A stretch of 64,000 bases of DNA from Orthonyx spaldingii (Eukaryota; Chordata; Aves; Passeriformes; Orthonychidae): contig VZTJ01003817.1 of the NCBI GenBank assembly GCA_013397795.1, positions 1,209,139-1,273,138 of the forward strand. Direction: 5' to 3'. Below the pieces are notes generated by a model that saw nothing but the letters and a program-made list of their open reading frames with translations, had not been told where the DNA came from and made no database searches. The translations under genes and the position numbers were made by a program. This document shows positions 26,801 to 41,800 of this stretch, one piece after another; position 1 is the first letter of the stretch; each line of letters starts with the position of its first letter.

Positions 26801-29800
26801 AAACACTCATAGAATATAAGCCAAATGTTACACAAATTAGATCTCTTTTTGCAGCACTGATGGTAAATTTGGTAAATCCCTTATCTATTAGTGACATATT
26901 TTCTAGTCAATACAACCATCTTAACACAATGATGAAATGTGTAAGGATTAAAATTGCTTAATACTTACATTTCGAATCTAATTCTAATTTGTGTTTGCTC
27001 AATTTTCTTCTTCAGTTTTTTCTTTTTCAGTGACCTTCTTCAGGGTCACGGATCTTTATTTGTATATGTCAGACACAAAATTCCATCATGGTACTAAATT
27101 AATTCCCAAAATTTGTTCCCTGTGTAGTTACTTACAGTTTGCATTTTAACCTTACCTTTGTCTTTTTAACAAGCCAAGTATGACTGAGTGCTTGCAGTTT
27201 TTCAATCTAACTCTTTTAAAAAAATATTTCACTATTCTTATGATATTTCTATAAACTCTTCCCAACTTAATAAGTCATTTAGTATATTCTAGACACCAAA
27301 TATAAAACCAGCTGCCTATAAAGAGGAAATGTAGCTTTCCTCATTCTGTGTGATGTCCTAGTCCTACAGCCAAGGGTGAAATTAGCTCTCTGGTCACAGG
27401 AGTGCACTGGGGGCTCATGTTCAGCTGATTGTCAACCACAACCCATAGCATTTTAACTAGATGCCTTTTGAAAAACTACCTTCTTTGCTACATCCTAATT
27501 GGAACTCACATCATGATTTCACTTAATGATACAGTTTTTATATTATGTAAAATACTGAATACTTTTCAGGACTTTTCATTTAAGGCAAAATATTTTGCAA
27601 ACTTCTGATTGAATGGAATACACAGTTAAGTGATAATGATAAAGAGAATAGGGAGTATTTACTGAGGAAGCAATAACTAAACATTGTATCTCTTTCAATT
27701 ATACAGAAGCATACAGTTTTATGGTTCTGTTTTTATGGCACTCTTCTTGTATTTTTAAATTCTGTACTTACTGGCACAATAACTAAGCCAATAGCTTCCA
27801 CTGTGTTTTAACTTTTACCCTAAGAAAACTTGTTCTAAGGTGCCTGAATGGTATCGTCAGAAAAACTTTGCATTTAAATATGTCCCTAAGTGCAGAGATG
27901 CACACAATTTTTTTTTAAAGCACTGACAAACAGGAAAAGATATAAAGAATTCAAAACCTAGAAAGAAGTTCCTATCTACTAGTAAGGATAGGGCTGGGGT
28001 ATAACCTTTCCACCCCAAACTATCTAAACACACAAGTGTAAACAATTTGCAAAAGCAGCAGCATTGGAAGACTTTTTGTTGTTGGGCCACTTATTGTTTT
28101 ATTTTGCTCTTTGTGTATACAACACACACAAAGGGAACACAGACCATATAAACATACCTGCATAAGCTACGTGTATAGTAATATAATACACATTAAATAG
28201 AACTATACAAAGATTTTTTAAAAGGAATTAATAAAGTTGAGACTCACCTATAAAAATCTTCAAAGTTCAGTTCAGCTTTTCCTTTCTTGCCAAAAAAGTG
28301 TACAAGCAGTGTAGTATCTGACAGTGAACTTGAAATATCATCAGCACGCTTAAATATTAGAATAAAAAAAATTAAAGGCCATGATTGGATCAGATACAGA
28401 AGTGTAATCTGAGAATGCCTATAATAGAATTTTCTATTAAAAGAGTTTGTATTTTATGTTCATAGTCTTAAAAAAGATTTTAGTATTAAAATCCATTACA
28501 TTAATTTTGCCATGCAATTTTCACACAAAAATAGCATTAGCTGTTAATTGCATTTAGTAGAAAATAGTTAAACCAACAGAATGATGTAATGGAAGCTGCA
28601 ATGAAGGGGGAAAAGACATGAAAAATAAAACCACAAACTCATGAAAAAAAAAATTCTTGTCAGTTAAGGTAAACTGTAAATGTAACTCTCTTGGTATACA
28701 ATCTCCTTTCCCTTTTAATATGAAACTACAAAGGAATTAAAGGACGTTAGTTCATATACTCTTATTTTATATTTCAGAAGTAAGTATGAGATTGTGTTCC
28801 AAAATCACATCACAGTACACAGTTAAGTGCACTTTACGTGATTCTTTTCTGTAAGTGGCAGATAACTACAGTTTAAATGTTATTGCCCAAACACATTTAA
28901 AACACCTGAATTGTGAAACATTTTGAAATAATGAAGCAATATTTGGATTACTTCTCTTAAGTATGTTCCTCCTCTACCATGTTGTGGTCTCTGCACAGGA
29001 CTGGAATCTCTGAATACGTATTAATACTTTTTCCTTAATAAATAACAAAAGACTTTGAAAGCCAGAATTAGAAGAGAAAGCCAACTAATTTTGACCCTTT
29101 GTAATAGCAAAAGTTGTAAACAGGAATCCAAACAGAAGTAACTATCATCTGTGTATAGTGATTGCATAACATTCCACCTTTTTTACTACATATTCATTGC
29201 CCTTAACTATTGTATATATGCATTGATTTTACTTCTTTTAAAAAGCAGCTCTTGATACACTGAAGAGCTAGAATAATACAGTAATATAAGGCTCTTGAAA
29301 AAGCCACAGTATTCCAACATGACACTGTCCTCCTGGCACTAACATGTTTCTGCCAACATTTGAAATTTAAAAAGTAATATATTTAGTTTCCTTACTGCAC
29401 CCGCTTAGGGATTACCTCCTGTCCGAGCTCTCATTTTTCTTACAAGGGCAAGACCTTAAGAAAAGCAAAGAGTAGGAGAGCAGACTGTGCTCTTCCTAGG
29501 CAAGCTACCACACATTAGGAAGTTTGTCTGCTGACTCCAGTGTTACAGTACAAAACAAGGCACAGTACAGAAACCTAGCAAATATTTGGGAGATGTAACA
29601 GTACTAATTTATCACCATAATGATAGATTATAAACCTGTGGGATCTACAGTAAGTATAGAAAACTGTTTCTACAGCTCTATAAAGATCTACATGTATAAA
29701 CCTGCAAGCTACACTCAGAGTCCTTTAAGTCTGACTCTATTTCTTCACTGAAGAGGCTATAAATTTGTAACAGATAGAGAAACTCTAAGTGAAGAAACCA

Positions 29801-32800
29801 GGAAAAAATTTTGAACATTATGCAATAGTTCAACATCATGATAAACTGTGTACCATGAAAAAGCATTTCATATTTACATTTTCTAAAATATACTATATTA
29901 TTTTCAATTTTACATATTGATTTGTAAAAAATGTAAAATGCAATATTCATTAGGAGTATTTATGTATCAACAACAAGGGAAAACACAAGGCAGTAACAAC
30001 ACAAATCCTTTCAACATCCAATCTAAAGAAATGAGACAGACTCTTCTGTTCTTTAGTATAATCAGTTTAGGATTCTCAAGATTGTATTTCATGTACTCTA
30101 GCTTCCTCTTTATTCTCATATTCTTCTCCAGGGAGAAATAAGATGACATAGTGTATATAGAGGTAGAGATATTTCATGCCCTTCAATTAAGACAGCTCTG
30201 CTCTTCAAGTGAGCAAACTAATTCAGAAAAGAAATCACCATTTGTCTTTTAATATTGTTATCCTCCACTACAGGACACAATATACTGAAATGCAGATACC
30301 CTGATTTCTTATGTCTTTTAAGCAATTAAATCCCTAAGGACATTCAAACAATTTCCCTCAAGTACACTGAAAAGATATCAAATGTTAAATTACAGCCTTT
30401 CATCTTGCAAAAACATTTCAAAACCTTAGACTTAGGTTGCATTCACCCATATCTAAAGAACCGTTTTAAAAAAAAATACGATCTGTAAGTCTTTCACAAT
30501 TCCCACTTGGTTGGCCTCACTAAATGAAAAAACCCCAAACAAAAACCTCACTGCAGAAACTCAACCCAATATGCTTCTCTGCAGAACTGCAGGCAACTGG
30601 AAACTATTCCTGTGCTCCTTCTGCACTGATAGCATTAAATAAATTCTCTCTCTCACATGGTAAAAGATAAAACCAGAAACCTTAATCATTTAAAGCTATA
30701 ATTTATTTTTCATGATAAAACTAATTTTATTTTTTATTTCAGATCAGTGAAAATTAAATGTTTCCACGTATACAAATATGAGCCTCAGTTTTGATGAAAT
30801 ATATTTTGCAGTCATTTAAAAGAGAATAAAATACTGTTCATTTCTCTTCACGTTTACACTAGCTGGAATACAAATGCAGGTAAAGAGACAAACCAAAGAC
30901 AAGTGTTTCAATCACCTTATTGCCTTGCTGTGTAATGGCAATATCTTTTCCTTTCAATTTTCTAACCTGAAGTTCATAAAGTCTATTTATTTTGTATTCT
31001 GCAAAATTCATTCAATTGTTGATTAACGAGGATTGACTAAAAGTAGGTAATGCTTATGAGCATTGATTCCACTTTTACCGCATATTCCAATAATTAAGTA
31101 TGCATATTATGATTCGATTTAATAAGAGCTTTCTTACTGCAAATTCTTGGGTTTTTCCAACAGTGATAATTAACCTACTGATTTCCAGTTTCACTTAGTA
31201 ATTTAAGAATAAACCCAAAAACTGAATTCAGGGATAGCTGCCATGTTCCAACAGATGGTGTAATTGCTAAATTAGCAAGAACAGAAACAGTATTATACAC
31301 TGTCCGAGAAAGAAACTAGTAGCAATAAATAACTTTTCTCTCCAAAGAGACCCTTTGATTCTCATTTCAACTTATATATAGCCTTTTCAAAAGCCTATGA
31401 AACAACACAGACTCCAGTGTCACCTTGCTTTATGCCACTTTCTTACTACAAAAAGCTATAATATTATTCAGATGCAAGAATACCTGGGAGAGATAACAAT
31501 ACGGATGCAAGCTGGCCCAAACCACGCAAGATAAAAATAATTACAGTGAGAAGTGGGAAATTGTCAGTGGAGAAAATGCAAAACATGATTTTTCTTCATA
31601 AAATGATTTACAAGTGAGCAGACAGGCTTTTTATACACTTTACAGAGAATTTAAATCGCTGCTGAGTATAGCTGCTATTAGGCTTCAATTACATCGTAGT
31701 ACAGATATTAGTCTGAGGCATCAGATATTAAAAAACCTCTCTCTCTTCAAAGTAAACGTGTGTAGAGATTACCAAATTTAAGTTCACCTATACTTGTGAC
31801 TGAATTCATGCCAGCTAACTGTACATTAAGATGACATTTCATTCAGAAAACTCAATGCTCCAAGCTTCTTAAACAATCAATGAAATGAGAAGCCTTTTCT
31901 CCCCTCTATGTCTCCTTATCTGACTAGACAAGAGCACTGATATTCTGGGTTTTAAAATTTAGTGGAATAAATTAGGATTAATAACTGGACTAACAATTCA
32001 GAAGCTCATCAATGTAGAAGCAAGGGAAGATAGGCTGGGTATACTGCTTTATTGCAAGATTACTATGTATATGTTATTACCATAAATATTGTTATAAAAC
32101 TCAGTTCTGTAACTCTACATTTTGTTTTGTTCAAGGGCAAATGAATACAAGCTGAGAGAAATACAGAAAAGGCCTATTTGATGCCTGGGAAATGTAGGTT
32201 CTACCTTAAGAGAAAAATCAAGTACCTTATTTTGTTTGGCCCATAATTAAAACTAAAATAAATTAAAACAGAAGGCTAGGACTACATTTATAAACACAAC
32301 CATGAATAAGAAGATTAACACTAAAGAAGAAAAAGCCCTATGAAAACTAAGGAACAACAGACTGGTATAAAGGGACTATGAGTAAATTTAGCCTGAAAAT
32401 TAGAAATAAGTCTATTGAAGTCCTCACGTTATTCAGTAACTTCTGCAGAGGAACAGCAGGGACAAAACACTAATTACTTTTAATGTGTAGCACACATTGC
32501 TTGCAAACCAAGGACTTTTTACTGTGGAGTGTTTTACTGTGGAGGTCAGCTTTGGTTCCATGTTCTTTTGTCATTATGATCCTGCTTAGGAAACATGGAA
32601 CTCTGAGACCAGAGTCAGTGGGAAGGTGATGTATGTCCTTTAATGCCACCACCAATCACTCTCATTGTGTGGGGCACAGAAAAGCCTATATGATCTAGTT
32701 TTCTGATGCTCTGAAATGATCAATACAAAGAAATATCTTACTCAATTATCTTGAAGCAGATCACAAAACACTAATTATTAGAATTTAAAGCACTATGGAA

Positions 32801-35800
32801 ATTAATTTGACAGCTCAGTGGTATTTCTAGGCCTCCATAGTGATCATGTAATATTAAGACTGACCAATGTTTTGGTTACCATAAAACATTCCTGGTTTTC
32901 TCCAATAATTAAACCAATCTTTGCATTATACTTTTGTGAAGATAATATACATAAAAAGGACATAAAGATGAAAAACTTAAAGGGCTACAACTCTCATTAA
33001 AGTTGTCATATCACTGGACCAAGCCTAACTGATGAAAGTTTCTTGAATTATTTCTCTAACTGTGAAATGCCATCACTATTAGTGTTAGAAAATGCTTCTT
33101 ATAGTGAGGACTGAAGAGGACTTCATCTTCCAACTCTTTCAAATGTTAACTTTGATCTTTCTTGAAATTGACAACCTTCAATTATCACACTGCAGAGAAC
33201 GAAATGTATTTGATCAGAGAACTTTCAGGTTTAAAACAAAAAAAGTAATTAAAAGGAAAAGAAGAAACAAGGTGCATAAAATAGGAAAACCATCAGAACA
33301 GAATAAATAAAATAGCAGCCTTTGTATGGACCAGAGACCAGAGAGGTTGTTTTATACCTCCGCAAGGTCTGAAAAGAGTGCTTGGCTTGTGCTACGTCTC
33401 AAAGTATCCCAATAGCTTCTGGGGACAAGGTCCTCTCCTTCTGTTTTAAGAACCTGCAGTTTCAAGAAGCACAATTGTTTGAAAAACAAAGAACAATAGA
33501 ACAACCATTTATAAACTTTAAAATCTTTTCTAACTGATCTTCAAAAGCAGGGCTTGGTTCTCTTGCTTCTAAACAGTGAAATTTTAACCAGTTACATGAC
33601 ACTTCATAAATGAAAGGAACACTGCTCTATTACAGCTATTTCCTTAATGCTCTTGGCTGCACCAAAAGTATCACCAGATTCCACCCTCCCAAACAAAATA
33701 AATTCGAGAAAGTGTAAAGTGAAAATATTTACTAAACATACATGTCAAAATGGCCATTTAAACTCACCATTGTCACTGTTTTTTTTATCAATTCTGTCTT
33801 GCCAAAAAATATTGATTTATATACTTATGAAATCAATTTTTTCATTGGTCAAAATATAAATATCACCATACAACTAGTTGTATAAAATTCATTTCATGTA
33901 ATATTTATGATGACATCATTGCACCAACAAAGAAAGCCAAAAAACAAACCTAGCAAGTTCAACTTCAACTGTAACATACTTATCAGGAAAATAATATGCA
34001 TGTCCGAGGATCAAACTTACCTTGCCATGTGAACGAACACCTCATTCTTTCAGGCATACAATTCTGTAATTATCTATTTTAAGTATTCACTGAATTTGTT
34101 CTCTTACTGGAGTTACTTTAGTCAATTGAATTAGTACTTCTGGGCGTGCACATTTTATTTTCATTACATGCATCACATCATAGTTAGCATGTTCTGGTTG
34201 GCATTTGGCCAGGGGAAGCACTCATGCAGTACACGCCAAAGCAGTCTTAGACACAAATGCAGTATGCACCAGAACATGACTTGAAAGACTTAACCTATGT
34301 AAATGAAAATACTAAAATATTTAACCCATTTAAAACATCACCATATGCTTTCTATGGCCTATGGACCTCAACACTTTTTTAAAAATCAGAACTGATTTGT
34401 AAGATGAAGTGAGGAGAAGGGCCTCATGCATGAGACAGCTTATTAGACTATCCCAGATGTTTTAGGGTTGGCTTGCATCTCCTTGGAATCTGGGTATCTT
34501 CAACTCCTCAGGACATCAAGGGAAACAAAAGGCTGCTACGCTTCTTGTTTCAGTAGGAGCAATAGAGCCCCAAAATACCAATTTTCCGGGATAAGGGATG
34601 GATTTATTGAATTCCTATACACCTGAGTCTCCTTTGCATTGAGATCTCCATTCAGATAGTAGGAGGGCAAAAAATGTGACACACACCTGGGCATTATCTT
34701 GATAAAGTACTTGGACATGGCTGGAGTCCAGAAGGAGATTTTTTTACTAAAGCTGAAAATTATGTGAGTAGAATACCTAACTAGTTTGGTTTCAGTTTGA
34801 AATAGGAGGCAGCATAGGAATATGGCAATCACTGTCCAGCGAGTTTCCCTGCAGTAAAGCCTAATCCGAAATCTATTGAATCATAAGGCCTTGCATATTC
34901 TACTACATTTTTCTCACAACACTGCAGTATGCTCATCATGTCAACTGCACATTTTAATTCAACAGACTTCCTTCCTGCATATTGCTCAAATTGTAGGTGC
35001 TAATTTCACAAGAAATAAATCTGTGCATTTCTGTGAATAATTATATAAAGAAACAAATTTTAAAATCGAAATTTCACTAGTCATCTAATTCTCCTGGATT
35101 CCGTCCTCTCACTTTGAATACCACAATAATGCCACAACAAGATGAATTTTTCTATTTAAACATCAAATCAGTCATTTTTTTAAAAACCGTTTTACTTCTG
35201 CCATGATCCAGAAATTAATGAGGTCATGATGAAGACATTAAAAACCTCAGAAGATCTCTTGCTGCTTTTCTTTCCCACCCCTCAAAAACGACTGGAAAGA
35301 AGTTTACTGTCACCTAAGTAATAAGGGACTATTTTCTGTAAAATCCTTGCCTAGTTCAGCACTGAAAGTTCTTATGTATTTGTTCTGTAAGTGAAGCATA
35401 AAAATAGGAAAGCTCTCTTCAGATTTCTTTTTTTGGGCGAACAAAGAGGTGACTAATTATTCACACTATACACAAGAAAACAAAGAGATAGAGCAAATGA
35501 GTCATGCAGGATGACTTAATTTACACACATTAATTAAAAATATGTCTACTATTCATTGAAATGTATTTTGTACCTTCCCTTTAAAAATATTGTTTCCTTC
35601 CTTTTATATAAAGAGAGCAACCTTTCCTCCTGATAGGCTTGCATATTCAGAACGCATGCAACAAGTGTGCACCATCTTTTCTGCAAGTCAAGATTCCTCA
35701 CATTTTTACTGATTAGCAGAAATAATTTACTTGATGAAAAATAAATACAGTACATTTTCTTATAGCATGTTATTTCATCTCACTGGTGAAGACTGCATCA

Positions 35801-38800
35801 ATTGAAAATAATTAGAGTACATACACTGTTAGTAGAAGTATGATATCCATAAAGTTGAAGACGCTGACATACAGCAAAAATGGGCCAAGCCAAGTATCAC
35901 ATGTCAGAATGAAGACAAAAGAAGGGGGGGAAAAAAGACAACAGAATAGGTTAAGACAAGCAAACCTTTACTTTATATATTATTAGTTTTACTTTATATA
36001 TTATTAGTCCTTTTGTTTATTTGTTTTCAAAATGACAGTGAAGAAAAAAATGGTTTATTTTGAATCTTACTCTTAAAATTTTCAAAAGAGAGGTACCGAT
36101 TTTTAGAGATTACCCTCAGGACTTATGTGCCATTTTGCAATCTTAACGTTTTCCGAAAGCTCTTCCTTTAGGTGCAAGTTTCCGTTGTTCAAAATATACA
36201 GTCTATGAGAGATTCAACAACTGACCTACAGTTTTGAAAAGCTGATCCAGCTAGGTCTCTCTGGGTAGGAAGAAAAAAAAGACTTTTTCTCAGGGACAGT
36301 TTAAAAAGTATTAATTCTTGAAAATAATACTTCCTGTGGTTTCAGGGACAAAGAACTGAGACCAAGCATTGATCTTAGCAAAAGTACACACTTGGCAAAA
36401 GTGGACACTATGAGAAGCTCTGCCTATATGTCAAAATGTTTCTAATAAGGAATTTTTTCCATAAATACGCAAATTGCAAATGAACATGTGTTTTTTTCCT
36501 GCTGTGGGCTTGACAGAGATTTGTCCCTTTTATTTACTTTTCCAACAGTAAAATAAGTACCTGCTACTGCTGCCATCCTTCAGACAAACCCAGAGACTAA
36601 TTTATTTCTGCCTTACCTTTCTTATGCTCACATGAAATGCAAATTTGTCATTATGTGAGTACCCAATATTCCATGAAAATCTATTCAGATTAATATATTT
36701 TGCATTGGTCATAAACATTATTTAGTAAAAAATTAAATCTGAATATAAAATGTAAGATCAGTTGTAACACTTCTTAATCTGTTTTAAAACTACTATGTTG
36801 GTAACAAGTCTCAGGATCAGTAGGTCTACATGAACAGCTTCAGTTAGTTCTGAAAGCAAGTGTATAGCTTGGTCTTCCCACTTCTCACTGTTATGGACAG
36901 TAACACTGGCTCATTACAATTCACTTTCCCTAGATTTCTGAACTCGAAATGGAATGAATGCTACTGTCATAACATGCACTACAGTATTTAAACAGTATTT
37001 TTTCCTTTATATAAACCACTTATTCTTTTTCCAGTAACTGCAGATTAGGCTAAATATTGCCTTTTTTCTACATATAAAGTTATGCATATTCTTTTAACAA
37101 TATGAATTTAGTGTTTAAAAAAAGTGATCAGTGAAATAGATACACACATAATTTTGTCCTACATCAAAAAATGCAAACAAACTACCAGATGCAATTTTTC
37201 TGATTTTACTTACCAGCATTGCACGTTTTTCTTCATCTCCTCTTTTTTCTCTTTTTTCGTTTTTTTTCCTGAAGATCTCTTGGAGCTAAAAACCAAACCA
37301 TTTTGTTCATATTTAATGTTCAGCCTGTTTCACATGCATAACAACATCCTTCATCATAAGAAATATTTCAAACAGTATTAAAATGCAGTTCTTTACTGAA
37401 ATATCAGAGTTTCAATGATGCTTTATTGTTCATACTCATGCCTTATGTTCCTTCTGTGACTTAAACCATCACACAGAAAGGAAAAAAGGAAATATTTTTT
37501 TCCACAAAGTAAGGGTAACAATTCCACTTGGGAGCACAATACTAAGAATGTCCTATTTAGCCAATCTGGCCAATATAAAAAGGGGAAGTTCCATCCTTTT
37601 TCACCACCTCAAGGCACATCCTTTCTTGTCAGGTTCTAATTAGTATCGTGTGGTTACATAGTCAGCTGGATCAATCTTTTCTTCATATTAGTTTCCAATC
37701 TGATCAGTTCTTACTCCTGCTGGCACAAGGGAGGGGTAGAAACACCTGGTAGGGGTGAAGCATTCCCCTTCAGCAGCAACAAACTACTACTCAAGAGTAA
37801 TTTATCAAGTACCCTTTCTTTTCAAGTCTGTTCAAAGAATACCTTCAGGTCTTGTAAAATACCCCTTTCACATCTATCTCAACATGAAGAGCTTTAAACA
37901 TGACTTCTGAGAAAACCTCAAATGCAAGATTTCAAACATAGAGATTCTTAAGCATATTTATTTTTGTAAAGTCTTCAGAGTAAGAACTGGATTGTACTTA
38001 TCTTTCTTTGCAACTATCTATTTCATTTAGATATTTTTATTTATAGTAATACCAATTAATGTTCCCAAACCATTAAAAAAGATGTCACAGTGTTTAGCAA
38101 GAGAGAGCAGTACTAACTACGATACCATCTAGATCTCTACCAGAACTTCAGCTTTTAAAAAACTGCATGTGAAAATATTGTACTGTCATGTGCAGCATTT
38201 GTTATCCTCTAAGTGGGCTGGAAAAGGCATAAACCCTGATCTGAGAAATTTGTCCTATCTAGAATATGGTATTTTCAGAACCAAACACCTTGGCATACAG
38301 ACACAATTGTGGCAGTCCTTTCAAAGGCCCAGTTTTACCTACTAGAAGTAAAACTGGTAAAACCTGGTACTATAATGGCGTGTACACAGAGATCCACAAG
38401 GATTGGAATGTGAAACATAAAGTGTGTGTGATAAATTTTGCAAGGAAATTTCCCAGACTTTATTTCAGAGAAGGCAGATGGCTAAGACAAAGGAATCGGC
38501 AAGCTTTACTGCAGAGGTATGACAACAGTGAAATGAAAGGATTCAGGATTTAGTGATTAAGTAGCAAACATATTTATGAAAAGTATTTTATAATTTCCAA
38601 AATTGACTACTGAGTTCTGAAATTTCCTATAAGGCAAATACAGACCAGAATATTTTGTGTGTCACAATACCTATTTTTGAGTATGGGATCAATTTACAGA
38701 CCTTGGTATATTTTTTCTTTTTTTCTTTTTTTTTTTTGTTTTTTGGTGGGGTTTTTCCCTTCTTCTATCCTCATAGTGCTTAAAACAATTCTCCNTTTAA

Positions 38801-38806
38801 GACCTT

Positions 38807-38847
<41 letters not shown>

Positions 38848-41800
38848 AAACCTACAGGCACAAGTTACTGTAACTTATGCTGACAAGGAAAGAGTCATGA
38901 TAGGACATTTAGCTGGATGGCCTAGAGTACTACACAGTTTGCAACCCAGAACAATGTGAAGAAAAAAGTTAAATGAACAGAGAGAAATAGAAAGAAAATC
39001 CCTTGTGAAAAGTGAAGTGACAAGCCATCAAGCAGGAGAGAAGAGTGGCAGTAACTGAAAGACCAAAAAAGATCAGTAAAAAGCAAGGCATCCTTGGATG
39101 TATTTCCCCTGCCACAGAGGCAAAAGGACTAGGATTCTGTTGCATGCATTATTAAAGCACTCGCTAAACTTCTGGAAATGGACCTTTTGTTCAGAAAGAG
39201 TGCTATAGGATACCAGTGAGTAAAAAAGTGAATGCAAAAAGGGTCTAGGAGTACTTTCATAGGAACATTGTTTGAAACAGGATAATAAGATTGACTGCTG
39301 AAGGCAGCAAAAACAAGATCTCCAGTAACAAGGCAACACAAGCCTTCTGTTCCCTGACCTCACCCCTATGACATAAGCAAAGAGGAAAGCACAAACACCA
39401 TGGAATTAGTTTACAAAAACAATACTGCTGTTATCAGAAAAATTAAGAATTTTTCAACTCTTTACTACACATACTGTTTTCCTCAAGAATCACGTAACAC
39501 ATGATCGCTAAAAAAAAAAGCTCTTCAAAGTCCCTTTATTTGCAAAACTGAATAGCATTTACAACCAATTCTGCAACAGCTGCCTGTAATTAATGGATAA
39601 ATACTTTGCAAATGTCAGGATAGTTCAAATGGCAACTTTTGAACAGTGCTTCCAGGCACACAGGACATGATACATCATATTCAAGCAATGGGACTAAAGA
39701 TGCCAAATGTATATTCTGGGCCCAGCTCTATCATAGCTGCAGCATCACTGAATCAACTTCTATTCTCATATTTACTTTTATTAACCAAACATCTATCTAC
39801 CTATCTATTTCAGTCTTTTTCACTTCAGATCTAACATTCTGACTTAAGGATTCTGATCTAATTTTTGAAGGATCACCGATACCTAATGAAGCAGAGTTGC
39901 ACTCCAGTTTTATCTATTCAAATTTGTTAAATACAATCATAGGTGGAGGACAGTACACCTAATGTCTGAAAATTCTACTTTCTTTCTTTTATTCACCAAG
40001 TCTGCTAGCAGAAAAAGAATGAGGAGAAGCTTTAGCCATGGATCATGACAGAGAACAAATACAAAGCAGGACGTGAAGAGGACTATAAAAGCATAGTTAG
40101 AAAGGAAGATGCAATATCCACAGTAAAATATTGTCCTTGCTTCCCATTTTACATGCTTATTTTATTTCATTTTTTAGCATTAGCTTCTGAAAGACAAGGC
40201 CTCTTGCTTCAATTTCCTCCCATTTCCTTCCAGCTGTTGTAATGGAAGCCCTTTTTTCTTTTAAGAACAAACTTGTCAGTCTATTCCACCACATTCTTTT
40301 TAGTTGAGTCATGAAAGATGCTTTCTTTTTTTTCCTTCTTCTTCCTCTGTTTTCCTTTTGTTAATTAATCCAGTGTTTGCTGGTTTGATCCTCCAACTGG
40401 AGGAGATGCTTAAGAATTAGCACATACAGGTATGTGTACATTTAATAATAGAATATTAAAAAATGACCAGCATTTGCAAATGGTGTCACCTTCCAAAATA
40501 AATTTGGAATTTAAGCAGACACCTGTTCTGCTTAAGCCATGTCACCAGAACAAGCCCCCAGACCTCAGATCTCACTTCCCTGAAAAGGAGAATTGAGGGA
40601 AGTTCAGTATGTTGAGGAGAGTTTCTTCCATATTTCTATTTTCTTAAAGTTAACATAGTTTATTTGAATCAATTAAGAAACCACACACAGGAAATTAGGG
40701 TGTCTATTTTAAATAAATTGGGCTCTGACACTTAAATACATTCCATGTGTTTGTTTCATTCTTTGTGTTTTGCTCCATCTTTTTCAGTAAGGCACCAGGC
40801 TTTTTCTCATGTGTATTTACAGTATTTATTTATAAGGTCAACTACACAAAAATGTATGAAGATAAAATATGTCTTTTACACAAATATATTTTTTTAAACA
40901 TCTGATTCAATTCTTATAAATGTTTTATTATATTAATCATCTGTACTTGTCCAGCAGAAAATGAAGGCCTTGTGTAGTCTTCAGAAAGCTTGTCTACACC
41001 ACTAACCACACAATTTTAAATGCTAAACTCTAAAGAAATGTCAATACCTATGTTCACTACAACTGAGTGCTTCAGTGTAATCCCAGACAGCTGCTGCCTA
41101 TGGACACTAACAATTTAGAGATCTCTGGTTTATGGTGCACTTTTTTTAACATAAAGCCACGTACTCATAAAGTCCTAACTTTGAGTGGTCAATTTTCTGC
41201 ATTTCTTTTTTTTTTTTTTTTAAGATCAATCACTGACATTCGTTTAGAATGGCATTGATTATTCCTCCCATTTCCTTTGATATCAGAAAATAAATTAAAT
41301 GAACATGAATCTAAAGTAGCTCTCTTGTTAGTGCAAAGATCATTCTCCTGAACTTGGTGCATTCTACTACATGAAAACTTATGAAGTATTCAAATTTTAA
41401 GAGGCAATTATCAGATTTATCATGATCAAAATGAATATATAGTGGATGGTTTAAGATTTTCAAAGATTTTCCCTCAAGTGCCAAATTCTTCTTCATTTTC
41501 AAATCTCAACAACATGCAAATTTTTCTTCCCAAGTTTTTTGGAGTTTTCAGAGCTGTTTAAATTTCTAACCCAAGAAAAATAAACTCTGCTTAAATAATT
41601 AATATGATGAATTTACAGAATTTCTTTTTCCAAGCCATAATCAGAGTAAAGCTCTAATTTGAAAAATACTGTCATTCCAACTAATAATATAACAAAACCT
41701 TGGATGAAACCAAATGACTGTCAAGTTCTAGATATCCTGCCAACTGTTCCAAAGCACATGGAAATCATTCAGATCAAAGTCAATTTTGCTTCTAGGAATA

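Noticed and set aside
38266..38553. 95-codon plus-strand frame in intron 6.
   Set aside because: No homology recognised and no promoter, splice or polyadenylation context; antisense to MICU3.
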